Assembly: GCF_005771425.1 (NCBI RefSeq)
Contig: NZ_VBTZ01000001.1
Coordinates: 744,001 to 808,000 of the forward strand
Length of the DNA: 64,000 nt
DNA from: Methylocystis sp. B8
GTDB taxonomy: Bacteria; Pseudomonadota; Alphaproteobacteria; Rhizobiales; Beijerinckiaceae
Reading direction: 5' to 3'
Positions within the stretch are counted from its first letter, which is position 1; every line of letters starts with the position of its first letter. The position numbers and the translations under genes are program-made. Of this stretch, positions 9,822-19,028 are shown piece by piece. Under the pieces are notes generated by a model, which saw only the letters and a list, made by a program, of their open reading frames with translations, ran no database searches and was not told where the DNA came from.

Positions 9822-11810
9822 TCACTCGCGCTGGAAATGGTCATAGACGAGGCGCGCCGTCGCCTTGTTGACGCCGGGCACTTTCTCGAGGTCAGACAGC
9901 GCGGCTTTCGATACCGCCTTCGCCGAGCCGAACGCTAGAAGCAGCGCGCGCTTGCGGGCCGGACCGACGCCGGCGATCTCATCGAGCGGATTCTTGGTGA
10001 ATTCTTTCTTGCGCCGCGCGCGATGCGTCCCGATCGCGAAGCGATGCGCCTCGTCGCGCAGCCGCTGGACGAAATAGAGCGCCGGATCATGGGGCGGCAG
10101 GCGAAACGGCTCTCGCCCTTCGATGAAGAATGTCTCGCGACCGGCGTTGCGATCCGCGCCCTTGGCGATCGAAGCGACGACGACGCCTTCGACTTCAAGG
10201 CTGCGTAACACCTCCCGCGCCACATCGAATTGGCCGCGTCCGCCGTCGATCAGGATGAGGTCGGGCCGTGACGGAAAGGCGTCGCACTCTTGATCCCTCT
10301 CGCCCTCCTTGGCGAGCCGCGCGAACCTGCGGGTCAGCACTTCGCGCATCATGCCGAAGTCGTCGCCCGGCGTGATATCGGCACTCCTGATGTTGAAGGT
10401 ACGGTAGTGGGCCTTCATAAACCCTGCGGGGCCGGCGACGATCATCGCGCCGATCGCCTGCGCGCCGCCGATATGGGAATTGTCGTAAACTTCGATGCGC
10501 CGCGGCGCTGAGGCTAAACTGAAGGCCTGACCGAGCGCTGCGAGCAGACGCTGCTGGCTTGCATCCTCCGCGAGCTTGCGGCCGAGCGCTTGCCGCGCAT
10601 TGTGAAGCGCATGATCCACGAGCTCGCGTTTCTCTCCCCGTTGCGGCGCGAGCACTTCGACGCGGAGGCCGAGTCGGGCGGTGAGCGCCTCTTCAAGCAG
10701 CGCGCTGTCTTCAATTGGATGCGAGAGAAAGACGCAGCGCGCCGAAGGATGCTCCTGATAAAACTGCGCGAGAAAGGCGTCGAGGACTTCTGACTCCGAC
10801 AACGTGGCATCGGCGCGCGGGAAGTAGGAACGATTGCCCCAGTTCTGATAGGCGCGAAAGAAGAACGCCTCAATGCAGAATCGTCCGGCTTCCTTTGCGA
10901 TGGCGAAGACGTCGGCTTCCTCGACGCTGCGCGGATTGATCCCTTGCGCGCCCTGAACAGCGGAGAGCGCCGAGATTCGATCGCGCAACCGAGCCGCCCG
11001 CTCGAACTCCAGTCGCTCGGAGGCCTCCGTCATTTCGCGCGCCAACTGCTCGCGCACGGCGCGGCTTTTGCCGGAGAGAAAATCCCGGGCCTCGCGCACG
11101 AGCTCGGCATAATCCTCCATCGAGATTTCGCCGGTGCAGGGGCCAGAGCAGCGCTTGATCTGGTAGAGCAGGCAAGGACGCGTGCGATTGTCGAAAAAGC
11201 TTTGCGAGCAAGACCGCAGGAGAAAGGCGCGCTCCAGCGCGTTCAACGCGCGATTGACCGCCCAGACGCTCGCGAAGGGCCCGAAATAATCGCCCTTGCG
11301 CCCGCGCGCGCCCCGGTGCTTCAAAATCTGCGGCGCTTCATGATCCCTTGCGATCAGAATGTAAGGAAAGGATTTGTCGTCGCGCATCAGCACGTTGAAG
11401 CGCGGCTTCAACTGCTTGATGAGATTCGCTTCCAACAATAGCGCGTCGGTTTCGGTCTCAACCGAAATGAAGACCATTGAGGCTGTCGCTGAGATCATCC
11501 GCGCGATGCGGTTCACGTGACCTGCGAGGCGGGTGTAACTCGCGACGCGCTTGCGAACGTTTCTCGCTTTGCCGACGTAAAGCACCTCGCCGTTTTCGGC
11601 GATCATGCGATAGACGCCGGGACCATTCGGCGCGTGACGCCAATGCTTCTTGATGACGTCGACGCCGCGCTTGACGCTCTCGGGAGTCTGGGGCGCCTCG
11701 GCCGCCTCCTCGCACGGCTCGGCCTCGGACTCCGGGGAGTTCTCGGCCTCGTCGAAGGCCCCGTCTTCCTCGGGCGGAAGATCGCGCGGATTAGCGGGCT
11801 TGTCGGTCAT
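9822..11810 (-). CDS. uvrC: Excinuclease ABC subunit C
   Basis: Dual-incision nuclease of nucleotide excision repair. The 662 residues comprise an acidic N-terminal extension (1-45) not present in E. coli UvrC, the GIY-YIG nuclease domain (about 62-140, G-P-G-V-Y-R-M then V-L-Y-V-G-K-A), a Cys-rich segment with [11 protein letters not shown], the UvrB-binding UVR helix pair (about 245-280), the RNase H-like domain (Y-D-N-S-H at about 440, then I-D-G-G-R-G-Q near 525) and C-terminal helix-hairpin-helix repeats. The start ATG lies almost on top of an AGGTGA, so initiation slightly downstream cannot be excluded. Confidence 0.96.
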   Translation of the reverse strand: MTDKPANPRDLPPEEDGAFDEAENSPESEAEPCEEAAEAPQTPESVKRGVDVIKKHWRHAPNGPGVYRMIAENGEVLYVGKARNVRKRVASYTRLAGHVNRIARMISATASMVFISVETETDALLLEANLIKQLKPRFNVLMRDDKSFPYILIARDHEAPQILKHRGARGRKGDYFGPFASVWAVNRALNALERAFLLRSCSQSFFDNRTRPCLLYQIKRCSGPCTGEISMEDYAELVREARDFLSGKSRAVREQLAREMTEASERLEFERAARLRDRISALSAVQGAQGINPRSVEEADVFAIAKEAGRFCIEAFFFRAYQNWGNRSYFPRADATLSESEVLDAFLAQFYQEHPSARCVFLSHPIEDSALLEEALTARLGLRVEVLAPQRGEKRELVDHALHNARQALGRKLAEDASQQRLLAALGQAFSLASAPRRIEVYDNSHIGGAQAIGAMIVAGPAGFMKAHYRTFNIRSADITPGDDFGMMREVLTRRFARLAKEGERDQECDAFPSRPDLILIDGGRGQFDVAREVLRSLEVEGVVVASIAKGADRNAGRETFFIEGREPFRLPPHDPALYFVQRLRDEAHRFAIGTHRARRKKEFTKNPLDEIAGVGPARKRALLLAFGSAKAVSKAALSDLEKVPGVNKATARLVYDHFQRE

Positions 11811-11931
11811 TCACCTAGATTTATTCGCCGCCGTCGGCGATGGAAAGTGTCGTAGAAGACGACCCCACGTATCAAAAGAGGTGTGTAGAACCTTGATCCT
11901 CCCGAGGGTCCGGCGGATCGCCTGCTTGCGC

Positions 11932-11950
11932 TGGCCGGATTGTCCGGCCA
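11932..11950. repeat. Perfect palindrome in the uvrC/GST intergenic region
   Basis: An 8-base inverted repeat TGGCCGGA/TCCGGCCA with loop TTG, in the 198-base region between divergent uvrC and a GST gene. It resembles the palindrome at 41979-42001 in sequence and loop, so both may be copies of one dispersed element. I found no convincing promoter in the rest of this gap. Confidence 0.5.
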
Positions 11951-12008
11951 ACGTCCGGCAAAGCTTGGGCTGTGAGAACAAACGGGGCGTCGACCGAACA
12001 GGGAGCCA

Positions 12009-12659
12009 ATGAACGACAATAGCTTGATCTTTTATCACGCGCCGCGCACGAGAGCCTCGGCCGTGCTGACTCTGCTCGAGGAACTCGACGTTCCCTACGA
12101 GCTGCGCGTATTGAATTTCCAGCTCGGCGAACAACGCCAGCCGGAATATCTCACAGTCAATCCGCTCGGCAAAGTGCCGGCGATCGTGCATAACGGCGCG
12201 CTGGTCACTGAGCTCGGCGCGATTTTCATCTATCTTGCCGACGCCTTTCCGCAGAAAGGCCTCGCGCCGGCCATCGGCGATTCCCTGCGCGGACCTTATC
12301 TGCGCTGGCTCGTGTTCTACGGGTCGGCGTTCGAGCCTGCAGTCACGGATCGATCTATGAACCGCGAGCCGGCGCCTGCAAGCAGAAGTCCCTATGGCGA
12401 TTTCGACGGAGTCATGGCGTTGATCAACGCGCAATTGGCGAAAGGCCCTTATCTCTTCGGCGAGCGCTTCACCGCCGCCGATATTCTATGGGGAACGGCG
12501 CTGCGTTGGACGGTCGGTTTCGGACTCGTGCCGGAAACCGAGCAAATCTCAGCCTATGTCGAGCGCATCACAACACGGCCTTGCTTCGCGCGCGTCGCCC
12601 AGACCGATGAAGAGCTGCTCAAAATTCACGAAGCGGCGGCGAAAGCGAATGGCGGCTGA
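12009..12659 (+). CDS. Glutathione S-transferase family protein
   Basis: A 216-residue cytosolic protein with the GST layout. The N-terminal thioredoxin-like domain (about 1-80) has Y-H-A-P-R-T-R-A-S at the usual active-site position, N-P-L-G-K-V-P-A-I-V with the cis-proline near 57, and a T-E-L-G-A-I glutathione-contacting turn near 70. A helical C-terminal domain follows, with the N-capping-like F-T-A-A-D-I-L near 155. The active-site residue is probably Ser or Arg of R-T-R-A-S, typical of bacterial beta/zeta-like enzymes. The substrate is unknown. GGGAG precedes the ATG. Confidence 0.9.
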   Translation: MNDNSLIFYHAPRTRASAVLTLLEELDVPYELRVLNFQLGEQRQPEYLTVNPLGKVPAIVHNGALVTELGAIFIYLADAFPQKGLAPAIGDSLRGPYLRWLVFYGSAFEPAVTDRSMNREPAPASRSPYGDFDGVMALINAQLAKGPYLFGERFTAADILWGTALRWTVGFGLVPETEQISAYVERITTRPCFARVAQTDEELLKIHEAAAKANGG

Positions 12660-12677
12660 TTCGTTCGCTTGGCGGCA

Positions 12678-12790
12678 TGTCATTCTCGGCAGGCCGAAGG
12701 CCTGACCGGGAATCCAGAGCAGATGCAAGAATACCGACATTTTTCTGGATTCCCGATCGCTTCGCTACCGCGAAGCGTCGGGAATGACAT
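12678..12790. repeat. Composite palindromic intergenic repeat (REP/BIME-like)
   Basis: About 113 bases with nested inverted repeats. The outer arms are TGTCATTC (12678) and GAATGACA (12782), the inner arms GGGAATCCAG (12708) and CTGGATTCCC (12745), and a terminal hairpin CGCTTCG/CGAAGCG lies at 12759-12777. The whole folds into one long imperfect cruciform. It sits between the 3' ends of a GST gene and ung, where it may also end transcription from both sides. The layout is that of dispersed palindromic elements of alphaproteobacteria. Only this copy is in the window. Confidence 0.7.
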
Positions 12791-12796
12791 TACGCC

Positions 12797-13465
12797 TCAC
12801 CACTCGATCGGCGTTTGGCCGTGGGCGGCGAGATAGTTGTTCGCCTTGGAGAAATGCTTGCAGCCGAAAAAGCCGTTGTGGGCCGAAAGCGGCGATGGAT
12901 GCGCGCATTCGAGCACGAGATGTCTGCGCCGATCGATTCCTGCGCCCTTGCGCCGGGCGTAAGAGCCCCACAGCATGAAGACGACGCATTCGCGTTCGCG
13001 CGACAACGCGTGAATGGCGGCGTCGGTGAATTGCTCCCAGCCCTTGTTCTGATGCGAGCCGGCGGCGTTCTCGCGTACGGTCAGCGTGGCGTTGAGAAGC
13101 AGCACGCCCTGTCGCGCCCAGCGCGAAAGATCGGGATCGCGCGAGATAGGATGTCCGAGATCGGCTTCAATTTCCTTGAAGATGTTTTGTAGCGAGGGCG
13201 GCGGCGGCGTGCTGGCGCCGACGGCGAAGCAAAGACCGCAGGCCTGTCCGGCGCCGTGATAGGGGTCTTGTCCGAGGATGACGACTTTCACGCCGTCGAA
13301 CGGACATTCATCGAAAGCGCGAAAAATCTGCGACGCCGGCGGATAGATTCGACGGGCCGCATATTCGCCGCGGACAAATTCCCGCAGCTCGCCGAAATAG
13401 GGCTGTTCGAATTCGCGCGCGAGATGTTTGCGCCAGCTTTCGTCTATGCGAACGGGTTTGGTCAT
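12797..13465 (-). CDS. ung: Uracil-DNA glycosylase, family 1
   Basis: Removes uracil from DNA to start base-excision repair. It has 222 residues, normal for family 1. The water-activating motif G-Q-D-P-Y-H is near residue 65, the S-L-x-N-I-F-K-E-I segment near 90, L-L-N-A-T-L-T-V-R near 127, and the DNA-intercalating H-P-S-P-L-S-A near 190. It is downstream of tolB on the same strand with a 68-base gap. That slot usually holds pal in the tol cluster of other alphaproteobacteria. Confidence 0.97.
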   Translation of the reverse strand: MTKPVRIDESWRKHLAREFEQPYFGELREFVRGEYAARRIYPPASQIFRAFDECPFDGVKVVILGQDPYHGAGQACGLCFAVGASTPPPPSLQNIFKEIEADLGHPISRDPDLSRWARQGVLLLNATLTVRENAAGSHQNKGWEQFTDAAIHALSRERECVVFMLWGSYARRKGAGIDRRRHLVLECAHPSPLSAHNGFFGCKHFSKANNYLAAHGQTPIEW

Positions 13466-13533
13466 ACTGATGGCTGGCGCGCATGGCGTCGAAGAGATTC
13501 GCCCAGCAGTCTAGTCAAAAAAAGCGCCGAGCC

Positions 13534-14853
13534 TCAATCCTGCAGAGGGCCCCAAGCGGGATCGCTTGCGAAGCTCGGCGTCGGCACTTGAGTCTCCGAG
13601 CGTCCGAAAACGTCGACCATGTAGATTCTAGGTCCGCCGCCGCCGCTAGAGTCGCGAAAGAACATCAGGAAGAGACCGTTCGGCGCCCAGGTCGGGCCTT
13701 CATTGTGGAAGCCTTCGGTGAGAATGCGTTCGCCCGAGCCGTCGGTCTTCATCACGCCGATGGCGAAATTGCCGGCGTTCTGCTTGGTGAAGGCGATATA
13801 GTCGCCTTTGGGCGACCAGACCGGCGTCGAATAGCGTCCGCCGCCGAAGGAGATGCGCTTCGCCTCGCCGCCATGCGCGCCCATCACGTAAATCTGCTGC
13901 GAGCCGCCGCGATCGCTCTCAAAGACGATGCGCGAGCCGTCGGGAGCGTAAGAGGGCGCGGTGTCGATGGCGCCGGTGTCGGTCAGACGCGTCGTCGCTC
14001 GCGAGCGCAGATCCATTGTGTAAAGATTGGTCGTGGAGCCCTGCGACAGCGACATGATGATCTTCTGTCCGTCGGGCGAGAATCGCGGCGAGAAGGTCAT
14101 GCCCGGGAAATTGCCGACGACTTCGCGCTGGCTGTTTTCAATATTCATCAACAGCACTTTGGGATCGCCGTCGGCGCCGAAGGACATGTAGGTGACGTCG
14201 AGCGAGTTCGGCGAGAATCGCGGCGTGACGACGAGCTCGTCGCCGCGCGTCAGATAGCGCACATTGGCGCCGTCCTGATCCATCATGGCGAGGCGCTTGC
14301 GTCGGTGGTCCTTGGAGCCCGTTTCATCGACGAAGACGACGCGCGTGTCGAAAAATCCCTTTTCGCCGGTGATGCGGGTGAACACGGCGTCTGAGAGGAG
14401 ATGCGCGACGCGCCGCATATTGGCGGCGTCGGTTACATATTGTTGACCGGCGACCTGCTCGCCCGTCGTCACGTCGAAAAGTCGGAACTCAGTTTTCAGC
14501 CGTCCGTCGCCAGCGCGTTGCGAACGGCCCGTCAGGACAAACTGCGCGTTCACCGCCTTGAAGGCGGCGAGGTAGGGGGCGGCGTCCGGCGGCGCGGCGT
14601 TCGCCGGCAGTGCCCCTGGCTCGATCGGATTGAGGAACACCGAGCGCTTGAAATTATTGAGCGTGACCGATGTCACGGTGCGCGCGGCGTCATCGCCGAC
14701 AAAGGGCGCGACGGCGATATTGATCGGCTGAAAGCCGCCGCCCTTGAGATCGATGATGCGTCCGGCGCGCGCCGATGACGCCGGAAAGAGCGGAGCGAAA
14801 GCTGCGCTAGCGATAAGGCCGGCGGCTGCGCGGCGGGTGAATTGAGCAGTCAT
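13534..14853 (-). CDS. tolB: Tol-Pal system beta-propeller protein TolB
   Basis: Periplasmic protein linking the TolQRA motor to Pal and thus to outer-membrane invagination at division. It has 439 residues: a signal peptide (1-30), an N-terminal D2 domain (about 31-165, I-A-V-A-P-F, Y-V-T-D), then the six-bladed propeller. The propeller is marked by repeated F-S-P-x-x-x-x-I-x-x-x-S segments ([38 protein letters not shown]) between about 195 and 435. It follows tolA after 43 bases and is the last recognisable tol gene here. Confidence 0.97.
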   Translation of the reverse strand: MTAQFTRRAAAGLIASAAFAPLFPASSARAGRIIDLKGGGFQPINIAVAPFVGDDAARTVTSVTLNNFKRSVFLNPIEPGALPANAAPPDAAPYLAAFKAVNAQFVLTGRSQRAGDGRLKTEFRLFDVTTGEQVAGQQYVTDAANMRRVAHLLSDAVFTRITGEKGFFDTRVVFVDETGSKDHRRKRLAMMDQDGANVRYLTRGDELVVTPRFSPNSLDVTYMSFGADGDPKVLLMNIENSQREVVGNFPGMTFSPRFSPDGQKIIMSLSQGSTTNLYTMDLRSRATTRLTDTGAIDTAPSYAPDGSRIVFESDRGGSQQIYVMGAHGGEAKRISFGGGRYSTPVWSPKGDYIAFTKQNAGNFAIGVMKTDGSGERILTEGFHNEGPTWAPNGLFLMFFRDSSGGGGPRIYMVDVFGRSETQVPTPSFASDPAWGPLQD

Positions 14854-14896
14854 GCGAGGGGTCTCTCAAGCGATGAGGAGCAGATCAGGCGTCTCA

Positions 14897-16039
14897 CTAA
14901 TTCGCATCCTGGAAGCGGATCGTGACTTCGTGCAGCGCCTCTTCGTAGTAGGGCATGAACTCGGGCGGAATGCGCATCGGGCTGCAACGGCGCACCGCCT
15001 GCACCGCCTGTTCGCCGCGAGCGTGCTCGGTCGCGCTCGCCGAGGCGTTCAGCAGTTTCGGACGGCCTTCGAGTTCGCCTTCGCGCGAAAGATGGAACTC
15101 GACGATCGGCGTATAGGTCTGCGCGCCGAGTGACAGGCCCGACGCCCAGCACGGATAATAGTGATCGTGGATGTAGGCGGCGATGCGCGCCTCCATCGAA
15201 GCCGACATTTTGGCCGCCGTTCCGGTCGGCGCGCCAAGCGCCGCGGTTTGCGGGGCTACGCCGGTCGCGGCCCTGCGCTGCGGCGTTTCGCGGCTCAACA
15301 ATTTCTCGATGCTTGCAGCGTCGAATTTCGTTTTCGGCGCGCTCTCGTCGCCCGACTTCGGCTTTGACTCCTTAACCGCCTTTTCGGCCAGTTCGCCGAT
15401 CGATTTTTCGCGCTCGGGTTTTTCTTGTTGCTTCTTGCTTTCGAGGAGCTTCGCCACCTCGTCGATCTTCAGCCGCTCCTTGGGTTTTTCCTGGGTCGCG
15501 GCTTCCTTTGCCGTAGTGTCGGGCTTGGGGCGGCTGGGCGGCTTGGGCTTTATGACCTCAGCTTCGTCCGGCTCTGGCTCTTTTTTCTCCGGTTCCGGCG
15601 CCGCAGCTTTTGGCTTTGCAGCCGGTTTCGGCTCCGGTTTTTCTTCGGACTTCGGCGGCGGCTCCGGCTTTGGCGGGAGAGCATCGGCGCGCTTTGCCGG
15701 GGCAGGCGCCGCCTCATCAGCGCTCGGCTCCGGCAGCGGACGCGCGCTTGGGGGCGGCGTGGCGATATCCTTCTTCGCTTCCGCGAGCGGAGGCTCGGGC
15801 TTCGTCTCTGTTTCGGGAGCGACCTTGTCGACGCGCGGCGTCGGCTTGATCTCGCGGGCGGTCTTCTCGCCCTTCATGATTTGCGTCAGGTCGCTATCGC
15901 TGACGACCTCAACGGGAAACATCTCGACCGCATCGTCGAATTTCTTGGCGTCGGAAAAGAAGACGAGCGCGGCCAGGAGCAATCCGGCATGGATTGCCGA
16001 GGAGAGTGGAAAGCCAGGCTCGGAGCGTGAAATTTTCAT
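14897..16039 (-). CDS. tolA: TolA-like cell envelope protein
   Basis: The energy-transducing arm of the Tol system, anchored in the inner membrane and spanning the periplasm. The 380 residues comprise one N-terminal transmembrane helix (about 12-30), a long Pro/Lys/Glu-rich spacer (about 60-260) with many P-K-P and K-P-E-P units, and a compact C-terminal TolA/TonB-type domain (about 280-380) beginning A-R-I-A-A-Y-I and containing Y-T-P-I-V-E-F-H-L-S-R-E-G. It starts 11 bases after tolR. The repeat-rich spacer makes length variable between strains. Assignment rests on the architecture and operon position. Confidence 0.92.
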   Translation of the reverse strand: MKISRSEPGFPLSSAIHAGLLLAALVFFSDAKKFDDAVEMFPVEVVSDSDLTQIMKGEKTAREIKPTPRVDKVAPETETKPEPPLAEAKKDIATPPPSARPLPEPSADEAAPAPAKRADALPPKPEPPPKSEEKPEPKPAAKPKAAAPEPEKKEPEPDEAEVIKPKPPSRPKPDTTAKEAATQEKPKERLKIDEVAKLLESKKQQEKPEREKSIGELAEKAVKESKPKSGDESAPKTKFDAASIEKLLSRETPQRRAATGVAPQTAALGAPTGTAAKMSASMEARIAAYIHDHYYPCWASGLSLGAQTYTPIVEFHLSREGELEGRPKLLNASASATEHARGEQAVQAVRRCSPMRIPPEFMPYYEEALHEVTIRFQDAN

Positions 16040-16050
16040 TTCCGCTCAGC

Positions 16051-16500
16051 TCACTTTTTCTCCTGCTCCGTCACCAGAGCGACTTTCTTATAGCCGGCGG
16101 TGGTGACAAGCGACATCACCTCGGCGACGCGGCCGTAATTCACCGCCTTGGAGCCCCGGACATAGATGCGTTCGTCGAATCCCTGCTTGGCCGCTTCCTT
16201 CAGCCTGTCGAGCAACTGCGTCGTCTCGACCGGCTGATCCATCAGGAACACCTGTCCCTTCTCGTCGATGGCGATCGACACCGGCTTCTGGTCGATATTG
16301 AGCGCGCCGGCTTTTGTTTGCGGCAGATCGACGGCGACGCCGGTGGCGAGCAGCGGCGCCGCCACCATGAAGATGATGAGCAGCACCAACATGACGTCGA
16401 TGAATGGCGTCATATTGATTTCGGCCATGGCGCCGTAGCGCGGCACGCCGCGCCGTCGCCTGCCGCCTTTGCGTCCTGGGGCCGAGAGGGAAGCGCCCAT
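16051..16500 (-). CDS. tolR: Tol-Pal system protein TolR
   Basis: Inner-membrane proton-channel partner of TolQ (ExbD family). It has 149 residues with a single transmembrane helix starting with the channel aspartate: M-T-P-F-I-D-V-M-L-V-L-L-I-I-F-M near residues 32-47. The periplasmic part has V-D-L-P-Q-T and the C-terminal V-x-L-V-T-E segment. The N-terminus is Arg/Gly-rich. It starts 9 bases after tolQ ends, within one transcription unit. Confidence 0.97.
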   Translation of the reverse strand: MGASLSAPGRKGGRRRRGVPRYGAMAEINMTPFIDVMLVLLIIFMVAAPLLATGVAVDLPQTKAGALNIDQKPVSIAIDEKGQVFLMDQPVETTQLLDRLKEAAKQGFDERIYVRGSKAVNYGRVAEVMSLVTTAGYKKVALVTEQEKK

Positions 16501-16509
16501 GCCCGCTCC

Positions 16510-17253
16510 TTACGCCGCGCGGTCGCGGTTCGAGGAAGCCGCGTGCTGGTCGATCTGACGCGACAGGATCGCTGAGAACTCGTCGGCGAAGCTTTCCATC
16601 CGCGCCTGCGCCCTGGCGACGTCGCCCTGCATCTTGTTGTAGGCGATGAGCGCGGGAATGGCGGCGAAGAGACCGATCCCGGTGGCGAGCAGCGCTTCGG
16701 CGATGCCGGGCGCGACCACGGCGAGCGAAGTGTTCTTCGAGGCCGCGATCGAGCGGAACGAGGTCATAATGCCCCAAACCGTGCCGAACAGGCCGACGAA
16801 CGGACCGGCCGACGCTACCGTCGCGAGCACGAGCAGATTGGATTCAAGCTTCTCCACTTCGCGGGCGATCGAGACGTCGAGCACTTTCTCGATGCGCGCC
16901 TGCAGGCCCATGAAAGAGGCGCTGGCCCCCGACTGGAAGGAACGCTTCCATTCTCGCATGGCCGCCACGAAGAGCGTCGCCGTGCCGGTCTGTGGCCGCT
17001 CAGAAAGCTTGCCGTAAAGCTCCTCGAGCGAATTGCCCGACCAGAAATTTTCCTCGAAACGGTCCATGGCGCGGCGCATGCGCGCAAAGAGCAGCGTCTT
17101 GTCGATGATGATCGCCCAGCACCAGACCGATGCGGCGAGCAATCCGAGCATGACGGCTTTGACGACGATATGCGCGCCCCAGAACATGGTCCAGATCGTG
17201 ATGTCGGCGGCGGGAGCGGCGAGCGGACTCGCGGCGATCTCGGCTGGATTCAT
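16510..17253 (-). CDS. tolQ: Tol-Pal system protein TolQ
   Basis: Inner-membrane subunit (MotA/TolQ/ExbB family) of the Tol proton motor. It has 247 residues and three transmembrane helices (about 30-50, 145-165, 185-205), with G-L-F-G-T-V-W-G-I-M and A-L-L-A-T-G-I-G-L-F-A-A-I-P-A typical of helices 2 and 3. ATG 17253 is chosen because AAGGA lies 7-8 bases upstream and the protein then matches family length; the open frame extends 37 codons further. The upstream partner ybgC is not present. Confidence 0.96.
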   Translation of the reverse strand: MNPAEIAASPLAAPAADITIWTMFWGAHIVVKAVMLGLLAASVWCWAIIIDKTLLFARMRRAMDRFEENFWSGNSLEELYGKLSERPQTGTATLFVAAMREWKRSFQSGASASFMGLQARIEKVLDVSIAREVEKLESNLLVLATVASAGPFVGLFGTVWGIMTSFRSIAASKNTSLAVVAPGIAEALLATGIGLFAAIPALIAYNKMQGDVARAQARMESFADEFSAILSRQIDQHAASSNRDRAA

Positions 17254-17462
17254 GATTTGTCCTTGAGTCGGCAGGCGCTCTGCGGCGGCTTTGGCTGCGA
17301 CGCCCGGTCTATCGCCCACAATTTCGCCATTTGTTGGGCTGCGGTGCGCCGCACAACAAACCATAGTGAGGGCCGGTTAACAAGCCGTAAGGGTTAAAGG
17401 AAGGTGGCCCGCCTCGGCGAGATTCGGCTGGATTAGCGGTTTCCACCGGATAATTGGATATT

Positions 17463-18554
17463 CTACCGTGGGATGCTCCGTAGAATCGTACCGAAAACGT
17501 CGAGCATCATCTGTTGCTCTTGCTGCTGCTGAAACGCCCGCTGCTGTATGTTCTGCCGTTCTGATTTCAACTGCTCGATGGCAAGCTGCGCTCCAGCGTG
17601 ACCTAGGCGAGCCGCGCGACCAAGCAAAGCGTACTTGGCTCCTTCAGGATTTCTCACCGGCAAGTATCCTCGCTCGATAAGCTCCGCGAGCGTGACCATC
17701 GAGTCTGGATCTTCAGCCTCTACACCCCCTTTCAGCACAGCAATTGCCGAGCGCATATCTCTCCTACGTAAAAGAATATTGGCGAGATTGTCGTAGGCAG
17801 CGGCATAACGTTCTCGTATTAGTTGGCGGTAGATTGGAATCGCTTTATCGGGCGCATTGACCTCGAGCGCGCGCGCATATTGATATCGGTATCGCAATTC
17901 GTTGGGGTACGCTTCAACCGCAACGCCGCAGACCTCGAGCGCTTCGCGAGCGTGACCCTTTAGCTCTTCGTACCGGACGCCGATGGCTTCGCTCGATTTG
18001 CGGGTGTCTGTCGGATTCGCGGCGAGTTGATCGCACATTGCTCCTGCTTGCGCTTCCCGTTGGGTGCGCTGTGCGGACGCTTCTTTCTGGTTCTGAACCT
18101 TCTGTTGCTCGCCTTGAGCGTTGGCTTCATCTTCTTGCCGCGGGTGATCCTGAATTTCACGGGCGTCCGTTTCCGCCTTCTTAAGACGCCAAAGTCTAAT
18201 CACGGAAGCATCAACGCGTTTGAGCTCGTCACCCGCCTTTGGGTGGAACCCTGGATTGTCGAAAAACTCATATTGGCCGTCAGAGTCCCGCCAATACCAA
18301 ATCTTAGCTTCTCCGGTGACCGGATCGAAAAAATCTATAGTTTCCGGGTCGACTTTGTTCGGAGGGCGCAAGCTTGAATTGCCCCCAATATCATTCTGAC
18401 GATTTTTATCGTCGCCTCCAGCAAATCCATCATCAAGTGGTTTAGCTGCATAAGGCTGGTTCTTTGTTGTAGTGTTTTCAGTGTGGGGTTTAGTTGAATG
18501 AGGAATGCCGAAGTAAGAGATAGCAACGAATATAACGACAAAATAGCAAGCCAT
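17463..18554 (-). CDS. Membrane-anchored TPR/Sel1-like repeat protein, unknown function
   Basis: A 363-residue protein with an N-terminal hydrophobic segment (about 1-17). A Trp/Tyr-rich module follows (about 65-120; F-F-D-P-V-T-G-E-A, W-Y-W-R, G-F-H-P-K-A-G-D-E-L), then a charged coiled-coil-prone region (about 125-165), then helical repeats resembling TPR/Sel1 (about 180-320) and a Gln-rich tail. No Shine-Dalgarno is visible before the ATG. The frame continues upstream for about 30 codons with a plausible transmembrane start but no good initiation codon, so the N-terminus is uncertain. Base composition is lower in GC than its neighbours, suggesting transfer. Confidence 0.65.
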   Translation of the reverse strand: MACYFVVIFVAISYFGIPHSTKPHTENTTTKNQPYAAKPLDDGFAGGDDKNRQNDIGGNSSLRPPNKVDPETIDFFDPVTGEAKIWYWRDSDGQYEFFDNPGFHPKAGDELKRVDASVIRLWRLKKAETDAREIQDHPRQEDEANAQGEQQKVQNQKEASAQRTQREAQAGAMCDQLAANPTDTRKSSEAIGVRYEELKGHAREALEVCGVAVEAYPNELRYRYQYARALEVNAPDKAIPIYRQLIRERYAAAYDNLANILLRRRDMRSAIAVLKGGVEAEDPDSMVTLAELIERGYLPVRNPEGAKYALLGRAARLGHAGAQLAIEQLKSERQNIQQRAFQQQQEQQMMLDVFGTILRSIPR

Positions 18555-19028
18555 CGTATAGAGGAACTGAATGAAACGATTCCCATAGCGCCTTCCGCTA
18601 GCGTAAACTTGCCCATGACTGGGGGAACATATACTCCCACCACATTATTCCTGCGCCGGGCGCGAAAAAAGCCACCAAATTAGTCCTCTCTTGGGCTTAT
18701 CTGTTTGCTCGTATTGCTCTGGGTACAATTTTTTCCTTGTCATCAAACACTCCGCAGCTAAGCGCAATGGAGTGCCTCCGGCTTTTCTCCGGATGGCAGT
18801 GAGAATTCAACGCTTTGGGCAGACCACCGAGGACTACGAGCTTAATTCACGCGAAGTGGGTCTGCAAATAATAAGGTTCTGCTGAAATGTCGTTCAAAAC
18901 TTCTGGGTTCACTTCCGTGGAAGCGCGGGCTGAAAGGCTCGCGGCGCGAAGCTCGCTTCGACGCAGTGAATGTGCATACTATCGCGTGAGTGGCGCGGTG
19001 CCCGGCCAACGCGGTTTTACAAACTTGT
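18555..19028. other. AT-richer intergenic region, no gene found
   Basis: About 470 bases between the start of the TPR-like gene and the end of the HaoB-like gene. GC is clearly lower than in the flanks. Short open frames exist on both strands, but none has a ribosome site or recognisable product. I see no tRNA, terminator or mobile-element end. The left 90 bases could be the 5' part of the TPR-like gene if it starts upstream of 18554. The rest may be a decayed insertion. Confidence 0.5.

Noticed and set aside
17376-17392. TTAA-N7-TAAG, half-matching a CtrA box upstream of tolQ
   Set aside because: Second half-site has two mismatches; too weak against chance.
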